Of a stretch of DNA of 64,000 nucleotides, positions 9,223 to 18,152 are shown piece after piece; the stretch's first letter is position 1; every line of letters begins with the position of its first letter. Under the pieces are notes generated by a model. The model worked only from the letters and a program-made list of their open reading frames with translations, ran no database searches and was not told the DNA's origin. The stretch spans positions 248,001 through 312,000 of the forward strand of contig NZ_CTEI01000001.1 in NCBI RefSeq assembly GCF_001368815.1, read 5' to 3'. A program made the position numbers and the translations under genes. This DNA comes from Paraliobacillus sp. PM-2 (GTDB lineage: Bacteria > Bacillota > Bacilli > Bacillales > Amphibacillaceae).

Positions 9223-9699
9223 TTAAATGAATAACTGCATATTGGATTGTAGAGCACTTTTTAAGTAAGTTTTTGCATCAACAATTTCTAACTCAGGAAT
9301 TAATTCTTCTTGTTTAAATCCCATAATTTCTAGTGATAATTTGCACCCGTAAAATTTGACATTTTTTTTACGTGCGCCCTTTAAAAAATGAATGACATGT
9401 GGGGCATGGTGATCATCCATCATATCAACCAATAGCTTTTTACCGATGCCGCTAAAATTCATTTTTGAAAGAGGGAGATCTTCTGCTCCTTTTGGGGAAA
9501 AGGCACTAAACATTTTTTCGTACATTGTTTTATCTTCATTCGATATTTTCTCTGGATCTCGAACAAGCCATAATCCCCAAAAGGCAAAGAACATAGTTAC
9601 TTCTACATCTAATTCCTTCGCGGCATTTGCCAAGATCAACCCTGCCATGGCTTTATCATACTCACCACTAAACATTAATAGGTTCATTTTATCTGTCAT
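9223..9699 (-). CDS. DsrE/DsrF/DrsH-like family protein
   Basis: 158 residues. It starts MNLLMFSGEYDKAMAGLILANAA, contains MFFAFWGLWLV and a C-terminal GCKLSLEIMGFKQEEL with a single conserved-looking cysteine, as in the YrkE/DsrE-like group that binds sulfur as persulfide or interacts with rhodanese partners. AGGAG precedes the ATG. It is 93 bases upstream of the class V PLP enzyme on the same strand. Assignment by family resemblance. Confidence 0.8.
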   Translation of the reverse strand: MTDKMNLLMFSGEYDKAMAGLILANAAKELDVEVTMFFAFWGLWLVRDPEKISNEDKTMYEKMFSAFSPKGAEDLPLSKMNFSGIGKKLLVDMMDDHHAPHVIHFLKGARKKNVKFYGCKLSLEIMGFKQEELIPELEIVDAKTYLKSALQSNMQLFI

Positions 9700-9870
9700 A
9701 TAACATACTCCTTTTTGTTATTGATTTACTTGGGACATTCTTTTTATGGTGTGCTAATCGTGGCAGAAACATGTAAAATGTTTCATTTCTATTAAAAAAG
9801 GGCAAAAGTATAGATTTTTTATAGTAACGTGATATTATTATAATAAGTATAATAAAAGGAGGGGAACCAG

Positions 9871-10476
9871 ATGAAACTTTGGATGAAGCGGTTATTTGTC
9901 TCATTTGTTTCGATTGTTACACTAGGTCTATATGTGCCACCGATGCAGCTACATACAGATGCAGAAGCTACAAATAAAGAAACAGAGCCTTCTAATGAAA
10001 GTACACACAAGCAAGGTATGTCTGTTGTTTTAGAGCCATTGGAAGATTCATCTGTATATTATTCCCCTGTCGTACTGGATCCTATTGATCAATTAATAGA
10101 GCAAGCTAAAATGCAAACGATTACCAAGCTCGGTCCGAAAATCACAGACCAAATTGAAGATGATTTTACTGACTCGATTTTGCCAGGGATAGAATCAGTT
10201 TTAGAGACTGTATTAAAGGATTTACCCAAAGAACAAATCAATTATATTCGTATCTCTGAAGATAAAATAGCAGGTTATGGTGAAAAGATATTTGATGTAT
10301 ATAATGAGAAAACAGGAGAAGATATGATTCGGTTTCATGTTAGAAGAGATAATCGTCCGCAAGAAGGTTACTGGTTCAACTTTCATTATCATGTACAACA
10401 AGATAAATATGAAGCACATCATAATATTGGAGAAATATATTGGAGTAAAAATACACCACCTAAATGGATGACATAA
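9871..10476 (+). CDS. ypjP: YpjP-like secreted or membrane-anchored protein
   Basis: 201 residues. An N-terminal hydrophobic segment (LFVSFVSIVTLGLYVPP) after MKLWMKR is a signal peptide or anchor, then a low-complexity linker (residues 32-55) and a compact C-terminal domain with GYWFNFHYHV. It resembles Bacillus YpjP, whose function is unknown. A strong AAAAGGAGGGG site precedes the ATG. Single-gene unit followed by its own hairpin. Confidence 0.75.
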   Translation: MKLWMKRLFVSFVSIVTLGLYVPPMQLHTDAEATNKETEPSNESTHKQGMSVVLEPLEDSSVYYSPVVLDPIDQLIEQAKMQTITKLGPKITDQIEDDFTDSILPGIESVLETVLKDLPKEQINYIRISEDKIAGYGEKIFDVYNEKTGEDMIRFHVRRDNRPQEGYWFNFHYHVQQDKYEAHHNIGEIYWSKNTPPKWMT

Positions 10477-10503
10477 CAGATATTAATGAAATAAAAAATT
10501 ATG

Positions 10504-10550
10504 TACCCTATAGTTGTATTGTGTGAATAAAACACTAACTATAGGGTATA
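10504..10550 (+). terminator. Rho-independent terminator of ypjP
   Basis: TACCCTATAGTT (10504-10515) pairs perfectly with AACTATAGGGTA (10537-10548), followed by a short T-rich tail. Confidence 0.65.
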
Positions 10551-10631
10551 TTTGTATTGGTTCATTTTATGTGCTTGCAAATGGTTTTGATCAACAACAA
10601 TCGGGTATGTTTACATGAGAGGTGATTAAAA

Positions 10632-10985
10632 ATGGCTGTAGCTATCAAGAGAGCTTATCAAGCTGTTGATCAAGAAGATGGGAAGCGAATTTTGGTAGAT
10701 GGTATCTGGCCCAGAGGAATTGCAAAAGAAGATCTTGCTGTTGATTTATGGTTAAAAGAAGTAGCACCATCGAAAGCGTTGCGTAAATGGTTTAACCATG
10801 AATCAGACAAATTTCAGGATTTTAAAAAGCGATATAAACAAGAACTATCAGAAAACCAAGAAAAAAAGAAAGCATTTGAAAAGTTGCAGCAATGGAAAGC
10901 GTCATACAAGCACGTAACACTTATCTATGGAGCAAAAGATGAAACACATAATCAAGCTGTCGTATTAAAAGAAATGTTAAAGTAA
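10632..10985 (+). CDS. DUF488 family protein (YeaO-like)
   Basis: 117 residues. The motifs RILVDGIWPRGI, WLKEVAPSKALRKWFNH and TLIYGAKDETHNQA are characteristic of the short DUF488/YeaO group. These are small soluble proteins of unknown function. The ribosome binding site GAGAGGTG lies before the ATG. It stands alone between ypjP and an unknown gene. Confidence 0.88.
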   Translation: MAVAIKRAYQAVDQEDGKRILVDGIWPRGIAKEDLAVDLWLKEVAPSKALRKWFNHESDKFQDFKKRYKQELSENQEKKKAFEKLQQWKASYKHVTLIYGAKDETHNQAVVLKEMLK

Positions 10986-11081
10986 CATCTTAACTCCCAA
11001 AATGAATCCATTCTGTTTCAATACGAAAAAAATGGGTATAGTAAAAATGAATGACACATATTAAAGAAAAGGGTGAAAAAA

Positions 11082-11423
11082 ATGTTTAACAGGTTGCAAG
11101 CTTATTTTAGAACAGAAAATGATGCGGAAGATGTTCGTGCGAAACTAAATAAGGTAAATGTAAAAAATGTAACAGTGGATACATTAGATACGGACTATGA
11201 TACGACATTTACTGCTCCTCTAGTTGCAAGAATAAGTACTTCACCTAATGCCGCTGGTATGTCATTATATCCCTTTCAAGTAGAAGATGACGATGCTTTA
11301 TATGAAAACGCTAAAGATCGTAATGTTATTTTGGAATGTGAAGTAGAGGAAGAAGATTTTACTGAAGCTTTACAGATTTTATATGAAAATGAGGGTTATG
11401 TTGATAAGGATATATTTAATTAA
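11082..11423 (+). CDS. Small conserved hypothetical protein
   Basis: 113 residues from ATG 11082; AAAGGGTG lies seven bases upstream, whereas the GTG three codons earlier overlaps that site. The N-terminus (RLQAYFRTENDAEDVRAKLNKV) looks like the start of a ferredoxin-like alpha-beta fold seen in several small Bacillus stress proteins. The protein is acidic at its end (EVEEEDFTEALQ). I do not recognise a specific family. Confidence 0.6.
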   Translation: MFNRLQAYFRTENDAEDVRAKLNKVNVKNVTVDTLDTDYDTTFTAPLVARISTSPNAAGMSLYPFQVEDDDALYENAKDRNVILECEVEEEDFTEALQILYENEGYVDKDIFN

Positions 11424-11456
11424 TAAAAAGAAAACGAAAAGAGTGATATAACTCAC

Positions 11457-11510
11457 AACCTCCTAAATTAAGATGCGTTATGCTCATAATGACATATTAA
11501 TTAGGAGGTT
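11457..11510 (+). promoter_or_regulatory. Hairpin that covers the ric ribosome binding site
   Basis: AACCTCCTAA (11457-11466) is a perfect 10-base complement of TTAGGAGGTT (11501-11510), and the latter contains the Shine-Dalgarno sequence of ric (ATG at 11516). The 34 bases between them contain a smaller hairpin, TTATG/CATAA. The structure could hide the ribosome binding site; because T residues follow, it could also act as a terminator or attenuator. AAGATGC inside the loop resembles one half of an NsrR-type site, a weak hint only. Confidence 0.55.
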
Positions 11511-11515
11511 TTTAT

Positions 11516-12208
11516 ATGAGCACGTTTAATATAGATCACACACCAGCGGAAATTGTAAAGCTGTTTCCAAAAGCTAGTGACTTGTTTAAGAAGAATAAAA
11601 TTGATTTTTGTTGTGGTGGAGACAAGCCATTACGTGAAACTATAGAAAAAAAGCAGTCGATAAATGGAGATGAACTGCTTCTAACGCTAAATCATGCTTA
11701 CGAAGAATGGGAGCAAGCAGGTAACAAAAACGTTGATTGGGATCAAGTTTCAAAATCAGAATTAATTGACCATATTATGAAACAGCACCATCATTATCTT
11801 CATCAAGAATTGGAACCATTAAGCCAATTTGTAACAAAAATATTTCGAGTGCATGGTCAAACGAATCCTCATTTAAAAGAATTGCACAAGTTATATCATC
11901 AGTTTAAAGCGGATATGGAAGCACACCTTGTTGAAGAAGAAACACAATTGTTTCCTTTAGTTCAACAATATGAAGAATCAGGTGATCCAGCTATTGCGGC
12001 AAAAATTGAAGTTTTAAATAAGGATATGGAAGAGGAACATCAAGCTGCTGGTGACTTGTTAAAAGCAATGCGCGAAGTTACGAATGATTTCGTTCCACCA
12101 GAGGGCGCTTGTAATTCCTATCGCATTACTTATGCACGATTGGCAGACCTAGAATCTAATACATTTGAGCATATTCACTTAGAGAATAATATTTTATTTA
12201 AAGCATAA
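11516..12208 (+). CDS. ric: Iron-sulfur cluster repair di-iron protein (Ric/ScdA)
   Basis: 230 residues. The N-terminal ScdA domain (TPAEIVKLFPKASDLFKKN, then DFCCGGDKPL with its double cysteine) is followed by a hemerythrin-like domain whose His and Glu ligands are visible in HIMKQHHHYLHQE, HLVEEETQLF, MEEEHQAAG and FEHIHLENNILF. Ric repairs iron-sulfur clusters damaged by nitric oxide or oxidants. It is monocistronic, ends in a hairpin terminator, and its ribosome binding site is buried in a hairpin (11457-11510). Confidence 0.95.
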   Translation: MSTFNIDHTPAEIVKLFPKASDLFKKNKIDFCCGGDKPLRETIEKKQSINGDELLLTLNHAYEEWEQAGNKNVDWDQVSKSELIDHIMKQHHHYLHQELEPLSQFVTKIFRVHGQTNPHLKELHKLYHQFKADMEAHLVEEETQLFPLVQQYEESGDPAIAAKIEVLNKDMEEEHQAAGDLLKAMREVTNDFVPPEGACNSYRITYARLADLESNTFEHIHLENNILFKA

Positions 12209-12230
12209 ATAACTAAATGATAATTAATAT

Positions 12231-12270
12231 AAAACAGGCACGCTTTTAATAAAGCGAGCCTGTTTTATCT
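12231..12270 (+). terminator. Rho-independent terminator of ric
   Basis: AAAACAGGC-ACGCTTT and AAAGCG-AGCCTGTTTT pair over a short AT loop, followed by T-rich sequence. The next gene is convergent. Confidence 0.8.
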
Positions 12271-12411
12271 TTTAAGAAATTTTAGATTGTTTAGGTAACA
12301 ATATTTCTCTATTCATAAAGTATAAGATTAGTTGATGCAGCAAATAATTTGACGAGATTCCAACGCTTCGTATAAAATTTTAAAGGATGGATTAACTTGG
12401 TTTTTCTTACA

Positions 12412-13533
12412 TTAGTTACCCTTGTTTTGCGATTCTGTAAGTTTAGCCCAATCTGTTGAGCGAATGTGTAGATCACGTTGTGGGAAGGGTATTTCAATAT
12501 CATACATCTGGAACGCATGATATATTCTAAAGTTAATGTTTGTTTTCACATAAATAATGTCATTTGGATTAGAAATCCAAATAAATAATTCAAAATCTAG
12601 CGATGAAGCACCAAATCCTACAAAATGGACAAAAGGTTTTGGTTCTAATAAGACTGAATCAGTTTGTTTAGCTTCATCATCAGCTATTTGTAATAGTAAT
12701 TCTTTTATTAATTCTGGGTTGGTTGCATAAGAAACCCCAATTGGAATAATTACACGCATCGTTGGATCGCTATATGATCTATTTACTACTTGCTCTTCAA
12801 GAAAGTAAGAGTTAGGAACAATAATATGTTCATTATCAATTGATTTGATAATGGTAGCCCTCATATTAATTTTTTCAATATCTCCAATGATATCATCTAC
12901 AATGACCCGATCCCCTACTTTAATTGGGCGTTCAAATAGTAAAATAATTCCTGATATAAAGTTTGATGCAATATTTTGTAATCCAAAACCAATCCCAACA
13001 CCAATAACACTAGCAAATACTGTAAGAGCGCTAAGATCAATTCCTACTGTTGAAATACTAATTAAGATAGCAAAAATAATGATTAAGTAATGAAATACAC
13101 GATTAAATGTAAACCGCATGCCACGGTCAAGCTGGTAACGTTCGTAAATATGTGGCATAAAGAATGTCGTAATAAATTTTGATAGCTGATGGGCAAAGGA
13201 TATAATTAAAAAGAAAATTATAATGAGAAATAAAGTGATGTCAATGGTTCCAATTTCTATAAGGTTATAACGCATCCAGTTTTTGTCGCTAAAATAAATA
13301 AATAATAGCAAAATTAAGCTATAAAAGGTAATCCAATTAATGAAAAAACGAACAGCTTGCATTTTTTCACCATTCATTTTTTTACGACCAAACAGAATTT
13401 TTAACACAATAAATCGAAAAATAAGTAATACTGCAAAAGAAATGCTTAGAACAAGGGCATAATCATACCAAGATGTCTCTAAAGCAATAGAACGAAACCA
13501 GTTCATCATTGATGTAATTATAAATAATTTCAA
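12412..13533 (-). CDS. Small-conductance mechanosensitive channel (MscS family)
   Basis: 373 residues from TTG 13533, chosen because AGGTG lies eight bases before it; a GTG at 13542 and ATGs at 13509/13506 are alternatives. Several N-terminal transmembrane segments are followed by the pore-lining helix and beta domain (VIGVGIGFGLQNIASNFISGIILLFERPIKVGD), a classic MscS signature. It gates on membrane tension during hypo-osmotic shock, which fits a halotolerant host. Confidence 0.92.
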   Translation of the reverse strand: MKLFIITSMMNWFRSIALETSWYDYALVLSISFAVLLIFRFIVLKILFGRKKMNGEKMQAVRFFINWITFYSLILLLFIYFSDKNWMRYNLIEIGTIDITLFLIIIFFLIISFAHQLSKFITTFFMPHIYERYQLDRGMRFTFNRVFHYLIIIFAILISISTVGIDLSALTVFASVIGVGIGFGLQNIASNFISGIILLFERPIKVGDRVIVDDIIGDIEKINMRATIIKSIDNEHIIVPNSYFLEEQVVNRSYSDPTMRVIIPIGVSYATNPELIKELLLQIADDEAKQTDSVLLEPKPFVHFVGFGASSLDFELFIWISNPNDIIYVKTNINFRIYHAFQMYDIEIPFPQRDLHIRSTDWAKLTESQNKGN

Positions 13534-13636
13534 ATATATCACCTAATTATTGAAGATTTTAAACTTATTCTATAATGATAGCATAAAAAATGTTAAAATG
13601 AGGCTAGAACAAACGAAGATAGTGGGGTATGCATCC

Positions 13637-14050
13637 ATGCGTAATGTATTACGTGTACTTAAACCATTTGATATTGTAATTATTGCATTACTAATTACTA
13701 TTTCATTTATTCCGCTTACAGTATTCTCTATGACGAAATCAACGGAAGCTGGTGACGAAGTAGTAGCAGTTATTATTCAAGATGGAGAAGTTATTCGAGA
13801 AATTACTTTAACGGGTCATGAAGGAAATGAACAATTTATCATAGAAGGTAAAGGAAACCAATATAACTTAATGGAAGTTGATAATGAACGGATTCGAATT
13901 AAAGAAGATAATAGTCCAGATCAGGTAGGAGTAAAGATGGGGTGGAAAGATAAACCCGGAGAAACAATTATCTGCTTACCTCACAAGTTACTAGTAGAAA
14001 TCCAAGCAAAAAATAATGAGAATGTAGAGGAAGAGATTATTTCTTACTAA
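13637..14050 (+). CDS. NusG domain II-containing membrane-anchored protein
   Basis: 137 residues from ATG 13637 (GTGGGG upstream). One transmembrane segment (FDIVIIALLITISFIPLTVF) is followed by an extracytoplasmic beta domain with VVAVIIQDGEVIREITLTG and IICLPHKLLVEI, as in the NusG domain II family (former DUF1312). In other Firmicutes such proteins often sit with respiratory or FMN-transfer genes, but no such partner is here. Function unknown. Confidence 0.72.
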   Translation: MRNVLRVLKPFDIVIIALLITISFIPLTVFSMTKSTEAGDEVVAVIIQDGEVIREITLTGHEGNEQFIIEGKGNQYNLMEVDNERIRIKEDNSPDQVGVKMGWKDKPGETIICLPHKLLVEIQAKNNENVEEEIISY

Positions 14051-14054
14051 TGTT

Positions 14055-14089
14055 AAAACCGAAGTGATTGTAGCACTTCGGTTTTATAG
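14055..14089. terminator. Bidirectional terminator
   Basis: AAAACCGAAGTG (14055-14066) pairs with CACTTCGGTTTT over a 7-base loop; T run on both strands. It overlaps the stop codon of the convergent hemolysin III gene. Confidence 0.8.
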
Positions 14090-14731
14090 TACATATAAAT
14101 ACACACTGAAAAAATGAGCTAATGTACCAAGTAAAATAAATATATGAAAAATCTCATGGAAACCCATATATTTTGATTCTAAGAAGCTTGGCTTAGTAGC
14201 ATAAATAATTCCACCTATGGTGTAAATAACACCACCTAAAATCAACAAAAATAAACCGCCAGTTGGAATACTTGCAGCTAGTGGTGCAGCTACAAAAACA
14301 ATCATCCAGCCCATTACAATATACAATGTAGTTGATAACCATCTTGGGCAATGAAACCAAACCATTTTAAATACCACACCGCTAATTGCCACGCTACAAA
14401 TAATGCCGAATAACACCCAACCAGTTACTCCGTTTAATGAGATCAAACAGAACGGTGTGTATGTTCCAGCAATTAAAACAAAAATCATGGAATGATCTAA
14501 TCTTCGTAGCCACGCAATTACTTTATCCCTTGCAATAACCATGTGATAAGTGGCAGATGCAGCATACAACATAATCATACTTATTCCAAAGATAATAACT
14601 GATGTGATTGCTAAGGTTGAATGAGAGGTGGAGGCTGCTTTAATAACTAATGCTAATAATCCAACGAAAGACAAAATTGCTCCTGCTAAATGTGTAAAAC
14701 CATTAACTGGTTCCCGAATAAATTGGCCCAC
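14084..14731 (-). CDS. Hemolysin III family membrane protein
   Basis: 215 residues with seven predicted transmembrane segments. The HlyIII/AdipoR signature is present: REPVNGFTHLAGA at the N-terminus, LRRLDHSMIFVLIAGTYTPF in the middle and GFHEIFHIFILLG near the end, giving the three metal-binding histidines of the fold. GTG 14731 is preferred to ATG 14749 because CGGAG lies at proper distance only from the former. The family is related to receptor/hydrolase membrane proteins; true haemolytic activity is doubtful. Confidence 0.9.
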   Translation of the reverse strand: MGQFIREPVNGFTHLAGAILSFVGLLALVIKAASTSHSTLAITSVIIFGISMIMLYAASATYHMVIARDKVIAWLRRLDHSMIFVLIAGTYTPFCLISLNGVTGWVLFGIICSVAISGVVFKMVWFHCPRWLSTTLYIVMGWMIVFVAAPLAASIPTGGLFLLILGGVIYTIGGIIYATKPSFLESKYMGFHEIFHIFILLGTLAHFFSVYLYVL

Positions 14732-14870
14732 AAAAAACACTCCGATCATGTTATGTAGTTTTAAATACTACTTGTTATCATATACCTTTATGTTCATGTA
14801 GTCAACATTTACCTTTTGCTATTAACAAACTATAATAGACGTATAGTTCACAACGAATTGAGGTATTATT

Positions 14871-15452
14871 ATGGATGATTTAACTAAATTAATGGAAAAG
14901 ATGGCGTTAAACAGTCAAGTTCGATTAGAAGATATTCCAACCATTGATTTATATATGGATCAAGTAACACAATTATTTGAAAACACCTATCATGCAAGTA
15001 AAAGAAATGAGAATGACAAAGTTTTGACCAAGACAATGATTAATAATTACGCAAAAGGTAAATTATTATTTCCGATAAAAAATAAAAAATACTCGAAAGA
15101 GCATATTATGCTTATTCAGTTAATCTATCAGTTGAAAGGTGCATTATCCATCAATGATGTAAGGATTGTTTTAGAAAAGCTGAATAGAAAGATTGATACA
15201 AACCAATTAGAATTAGAGCCAATTTATCAGCATTATATTCAAATGCAAGATGAACAAATAGAGACATTCAATGATGCTGTTACGACATTGTATGAAGATG
15301 TCCAAGCAGTCTTGGGAGAATTAGAAATAAGTGATAAAGATTATATGGAGCAATTACTATTGGTCACGTCATTCATCAATATGAGTAATATGTATCGAAA
15401 ATTAGCCGAACGAATTGTTGACCAAATAGAAGAGACGAAAGAAAAAAAATAA
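14871..15452 (+). CDS. DUF1836 domain protein
   Basis: 193 residues. The N-terminal region (DIPTIDLYMDQVTQL...TKTMINNYAKGKLLFP) matches DUF1836, a winged-helix-like domain related to MerR-type DNA-binding folds, followed by an alpha-helical tail. A regulatory role is likely but unproven. GAGGT precedes the ATG. It stands alone. Confidence 0.85.
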   Translation: MDDLTKLMEKMALNSQVRLEDIPTIDLYMDQVTQLFENTYHASKRNENDKVLTKTMINNYAKGKLLFPIKNKKYSKEHIMLIQLIYQLKGALSINDVRIVLEKLNRKIDTNQLELEPIYQHYIQMQDEQIETFNDAVTTLYEDVQAVLGELEISDKDYMEQLLLVTSFINMSNMYRKLAERIVDQIEETKEKK

Positions 15453-15481
15453 TTGTACTATTTGTAGATTTTTAAGGCATA

Positions 15482-15515
15482 CAGCTGAAATATACGTTGT
15501 ATATTTCAGCTGCGT
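15482..15515. terminator. Perfect hairpin between convergent genes
   Basis: CAGCTGAAATATA (15482-15494) pairs perfectly with TATATTTCAGCTG (15500-15512) over a five-base loop. T tails are short, so termination is inferred from its position. Confidence 0.55.
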
Positions 15516-15549
15516 TTAGAGTGTGATTTTTTTAATACTGCTGTATTCT

Positions 15550-15807
15550 TTACCAGAGAAAGAGTGGAAGTAATGCTAAGGTAGCGATAGAACCAAAAGC
15601 TACACCCCATCCAAAACCGGGTCTCGGTCCCCAATAAGGCCCCCAGAACCCATAACCATATCCCCCAAGATTAGAAGGCATCGGTTGCAAAAAAACATGC
15701 GAGTTCGTAACACGGTGAATCACTCCGCGATGTTCTCTTCCGTCAACTGTTCGAATACGCACAGGGCGACCAATGTTTTTATTACAAAGATGATAGTAAC
15801 GAGACAT
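15550..15807 (-). CDS. Small Gly/Tyr/Trp-rich protein with KOW-like N-terminus
   Basis: 85 residues. Residues 1-45 (NIGRPVRIRTVDGREHRGVIHRV) look like a small beta-barrel of the Sm/KOW kind, and the tail is rich in Gly, Tyr, Trp and Pro (GGYGYGFWGPYWGPRPGFG) with a hydrophobic end. A clear AAAGGAG site precedes the ATG. Similar short proteins occur in sporulating Bacillaceae with no known function. No confident family. Confidence 0.65.
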   Translation of the reverse strand: MSRYYHLCNKNIGRPVRIRTVDGREHRGVIHRVTNSHVFLQPMPSNLGGYGYGFWGPYWGPRPGFGWGVAFGSIATLALLPLFLW

Positions 15808-15894
15808 GAGTATACTCCTTTCTTGCCAAGTTACTATATCCTATGACAAGCGTATAAAAGTGTAAGGGATAAAAGCCGACGGCGAACACACAAT

Positions 15895-16716
15895 TTACAA
15901 ATCACCTATTTTCGTAAAGAATTCACTTGTTGGAATAGTTATTAACTTATTTAAAGGAACGTTATATCTCTGCATATAATGATCAACTAATGTGTATCCA
16001 ACAGCATATCCCGCCCATTTTGGGATTTTTTCTGTTCCATACATTAGTGCTTGGTGTTGTAGATTATCACTAGGTATATTTATATTTGATTTTAGCCAAT
16101 GTTTCCATAATGCGCTAATTTGTTCCTTACTATATAAATGAATCCAAGGTGAGCAATACGCCTCTCCTATCTGCTCTCTTACAGCAATCTCTGCTATTCC
16201 CTCTAGAACTAATGCATCTGCAAGGGTTAGCGTGTGTTCCAATTCAGAAAAATACTGCAAACGACAAACATGGTTATATTCATGAGTGAGTAGTGCCTGT
16301 AAGTGTAATTCTGTTGTTTGATCTGTAATAAATAGAAATAATTTATCCGTGTAACTTAAACCTGATACCCCATTAAATTGTTCTAGTAACTGAGCGTTTG
16401 TAAAATCGGAAGGGTATAAAAATATAGCTCCATTATACTTTGACCACATCTTTTCAAGGTTTTGTAATTGTTGTTTAACGATACGCCAATAGTTTTTGGC
16501 TATGATATTTTCAATGATATGCTTATCAGTTGGATCAGGATAAAACATGCCATGTTGAATAAGATGGTGTTGAATAGCTTGTGCGTCTGTCTGTTTAAAG
16601 TAGGGAACGAGGGGCTGACATAGGATTTCTTCGTGAACTTGCATGTTATCCTCTAAGGTGTTTTTCCTCTTATTTATATAAGTTTGTAACCATGATGCGG
16701 TGTTTATAATTTCCAT
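15895..16716 (-). CDS. DUF2268 putative zinc-dependent protease
   Basis: 273 residues. The zincin motif HEYNH (in LLTHEYNHVCRLQYF) with a downstream glutamate (VLEGIAEIAV) matches DUF2268, a predicted Zn-dependent protease family. No signal peptide is seen, so it is probably cytoplasmic. It follows the methyltransferase gene by 18 bases on the same strand, likely one transcript. Substrate unknown. Confidence 0.82.
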   Translation of the reverse strand: MEIINTASWLQTYINKRKNTLEDNMQVHEEILCQPLVPYFKQTDAQAIQHHLIQHGMFYPDPTDKHIIENIIAKNYWRIVKQQLQNLEKMWSKYNGAIFLYPSDFTNAQLLEQFNGVSGLSYTDKLFLFITDQTTELHLQALLTHEYNHVCRLQYFSELEHTLTLADALVLEGIAEIAVREQIGEAYCSPWIHLYSKEQISALWKHWLKSNINIPSDNLQHQALMYGTEKIPKWAGYAVGYTLVDHYMQRYNVPLNKLITIPTSEFFTKIGDL

Positions 16717-16734
16717 AACAACGTCATCCTTTTT

Positions 16735-17433
16735 TTATTCCTTTTTACAATAATAAAGCCTAGCACTGAGTAAATCCTTATATTTTTCTGTTAACTGATA
16801 ATGTGTAGCCATTAATTCAAAGTGCTCTTGACTAATAGCTGTCTGTAAATCAAAATCAATAATATTTTCTAATTTATCAGGAATTACTTCTGCTGAAACG
16901 GTTTGAAAACCTGCTTGATTAATAGCAGCACACCACATTTCTTCAGTTAGTAGTTTAGGAATATGATAAAACTGCTTGATTTCTGCTTGTTGTTCTTGTT
17001 TTAGTATATCATTTGTAGTCATCTCTAATAGTATTAATGTTCCATTCTTCTTCAATGTACGAGCATATTCTTGTAAGGCCTGATCAATAGGTGTAAATGC
17101 AGTAACTGATTCAGATAAAATAAAACCAAAAAAATTGTCTGTAAAAGGAAGATTTTCAATGTTTGCTTTTTTTAACGTAACAGTGGGGTGAGTTTCTAAA
17201 CGTTTTTTTGCTTTTGTTAACATACCTTGATGTTGATCAACTCCAAATAATGGATTTGGTAAATTTTTTGCTAAATAATCAAGTGTCTGTCCAGTACCAC
17301 AGCCAACATCCAATATCGGTTCTTCTGGTTTAAGTTGTAATTGATCCATAATATATTTTGTAGCACTTAGGCCTCCTGGGTGTGCACCACCTATACCAAA
17401 AGTGGCAATCATATCTGTATAACTTACATTCAT
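16735..17433 (-). CDS. Class I SAM-dependent methyltransferase
   Basis: 232 residues from ATG 17433, ten bases after AAAGGAG; a TTG three codons earlier is too close to that site. Motif I is EPILDVGCGTGQTLDYLA, motif II contains LFGVDQHQGMLTKAKKRL, and a later NGTLILLEMT strand completes the Rossmann-like fold. It resembles UbiE/small-molecule methyltransferases, but the substrate is not evident. It is co-oriented with the DUF2268 gene. Confidence 0.85.
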   Translation of the reverse strand: MNVSYTDMIATFGIGGAHPGGLSATKYIMDQLQLKPEEPILDVGCGTGQTLDYLAKNLPNPLFGVDQHQGMLTKAKKRLETHPTVTLKKANIENLPFTDNFFGFILSESVTAFTPIDQALQEYARTLKKNGTLILLEMTTNDILKQEQQAEIKQFYHIPKLLTEEMWCAAINQAGFQTVSAEVIPDKLENIIDFDLQTAISQEHFELMATHYQLTEKYKDLLSARLYYCKKE

Positions 17434-17654
17434 TTTCGTCAAACTCCTTTAGGTTGTTAAAATTTTTAAAAGCATAACAACATAAGCTCCTGTAATCCGA
17501 GGATAATTTTTTCTTGTCTGAAATAACATATGCATTAGAATAAGAAAATGATAGACCGTTTAGGTTATTTACCTTCGCTTTAGTTTGTAGTACGATAAAA
17601 TATAATTATCAAAATAAAAATTTAATGTTTATGATGGAAAAGTGGGTGAATGAC

Positions 17655-18152
17655 ATGGAAGAGAAAGAACTAGAATTATTAAAGTTATTAGAAAAAAATG
17701 GACGTTTAGAAATGGATACCATTGCCCGAATGATTGATCTTCCTGTGGATCAAACAAAAGAAATGATGGAGAAATTGGAGAATGAAAGTGCAATTTTAGG
17801 TTATTCCACTTTAATCAATTGGGCTAAAGTACTTAAGTATGAAGGTGTTACAGCTATGATAGACGTCAAAGTTACACCGACAAGAGGAGCAGGATTTGAT
17901 AAAATAGCAGAACGTATTTATCGTTTTCCAGAAGTTAAAGCACTATATTTAATGTCAGGTGCTTATGATCTTTCCGTTTCAGTTGAAGGGAAGACAATGA
18001 TGGAAATTAGTCGATTTGTTTCAGATAAATTATCTACATTGGATACGGTTGTATCGACTACAACACATTTTGTTTTGAAAAAATATAAACATGATGGCAT
18101 TGTTTTTGAAGATCAAGACGGGAAAGATAAAAGAATGATGGTGTCACCATGA
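17655..18152 (+). CDS. alaR: Lrp/AsnC family regulator of alanine aminotransferase (AlaR-like)
   Basis: 165 residues from ATG 17655. The N-terminal helix-turn-helix (ELLKLLEKNGRLEMDTIARMIDLP) and the C-terminal RAM domain (VTAMIDVKVTP, AEIYRFPEVKALYLMSGAYDLSV-like strand) are Lrp/AsnC features. Its stop overlaps the ATG of the aminotransferase gene (ATGA), the same arrangement as B. subtilis alaR-alaT (yugG-yugH). It probably controls this operon in response to alanine, by analogy. Confidence 0.85.
   Translation: MEEKELELLKLLEKNGRLEMDTIARMIDLPVDQTKEMMEKLENESAILGYSTLINWAKVLKYEGVTAMIDVKVTPTRGAGFDKIAERIYRFPEVKALYLMSGAYDLSVSVEGKTMMEISRFVSDKLSTLDTVVSTTTHFVLKKYKHDGIVFEDQDGKDKRMMVSP

Noticed and set aside
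10504-10550. TACCCTATAG..CTATAGGGTA hairpin resembling the IS3 left-end hairpin at 52982
   Set aside because: Only the outer ten bases agree; there is no IS coding sequence nearby, and the position just after ypjP explains it as an ordinary terminator.
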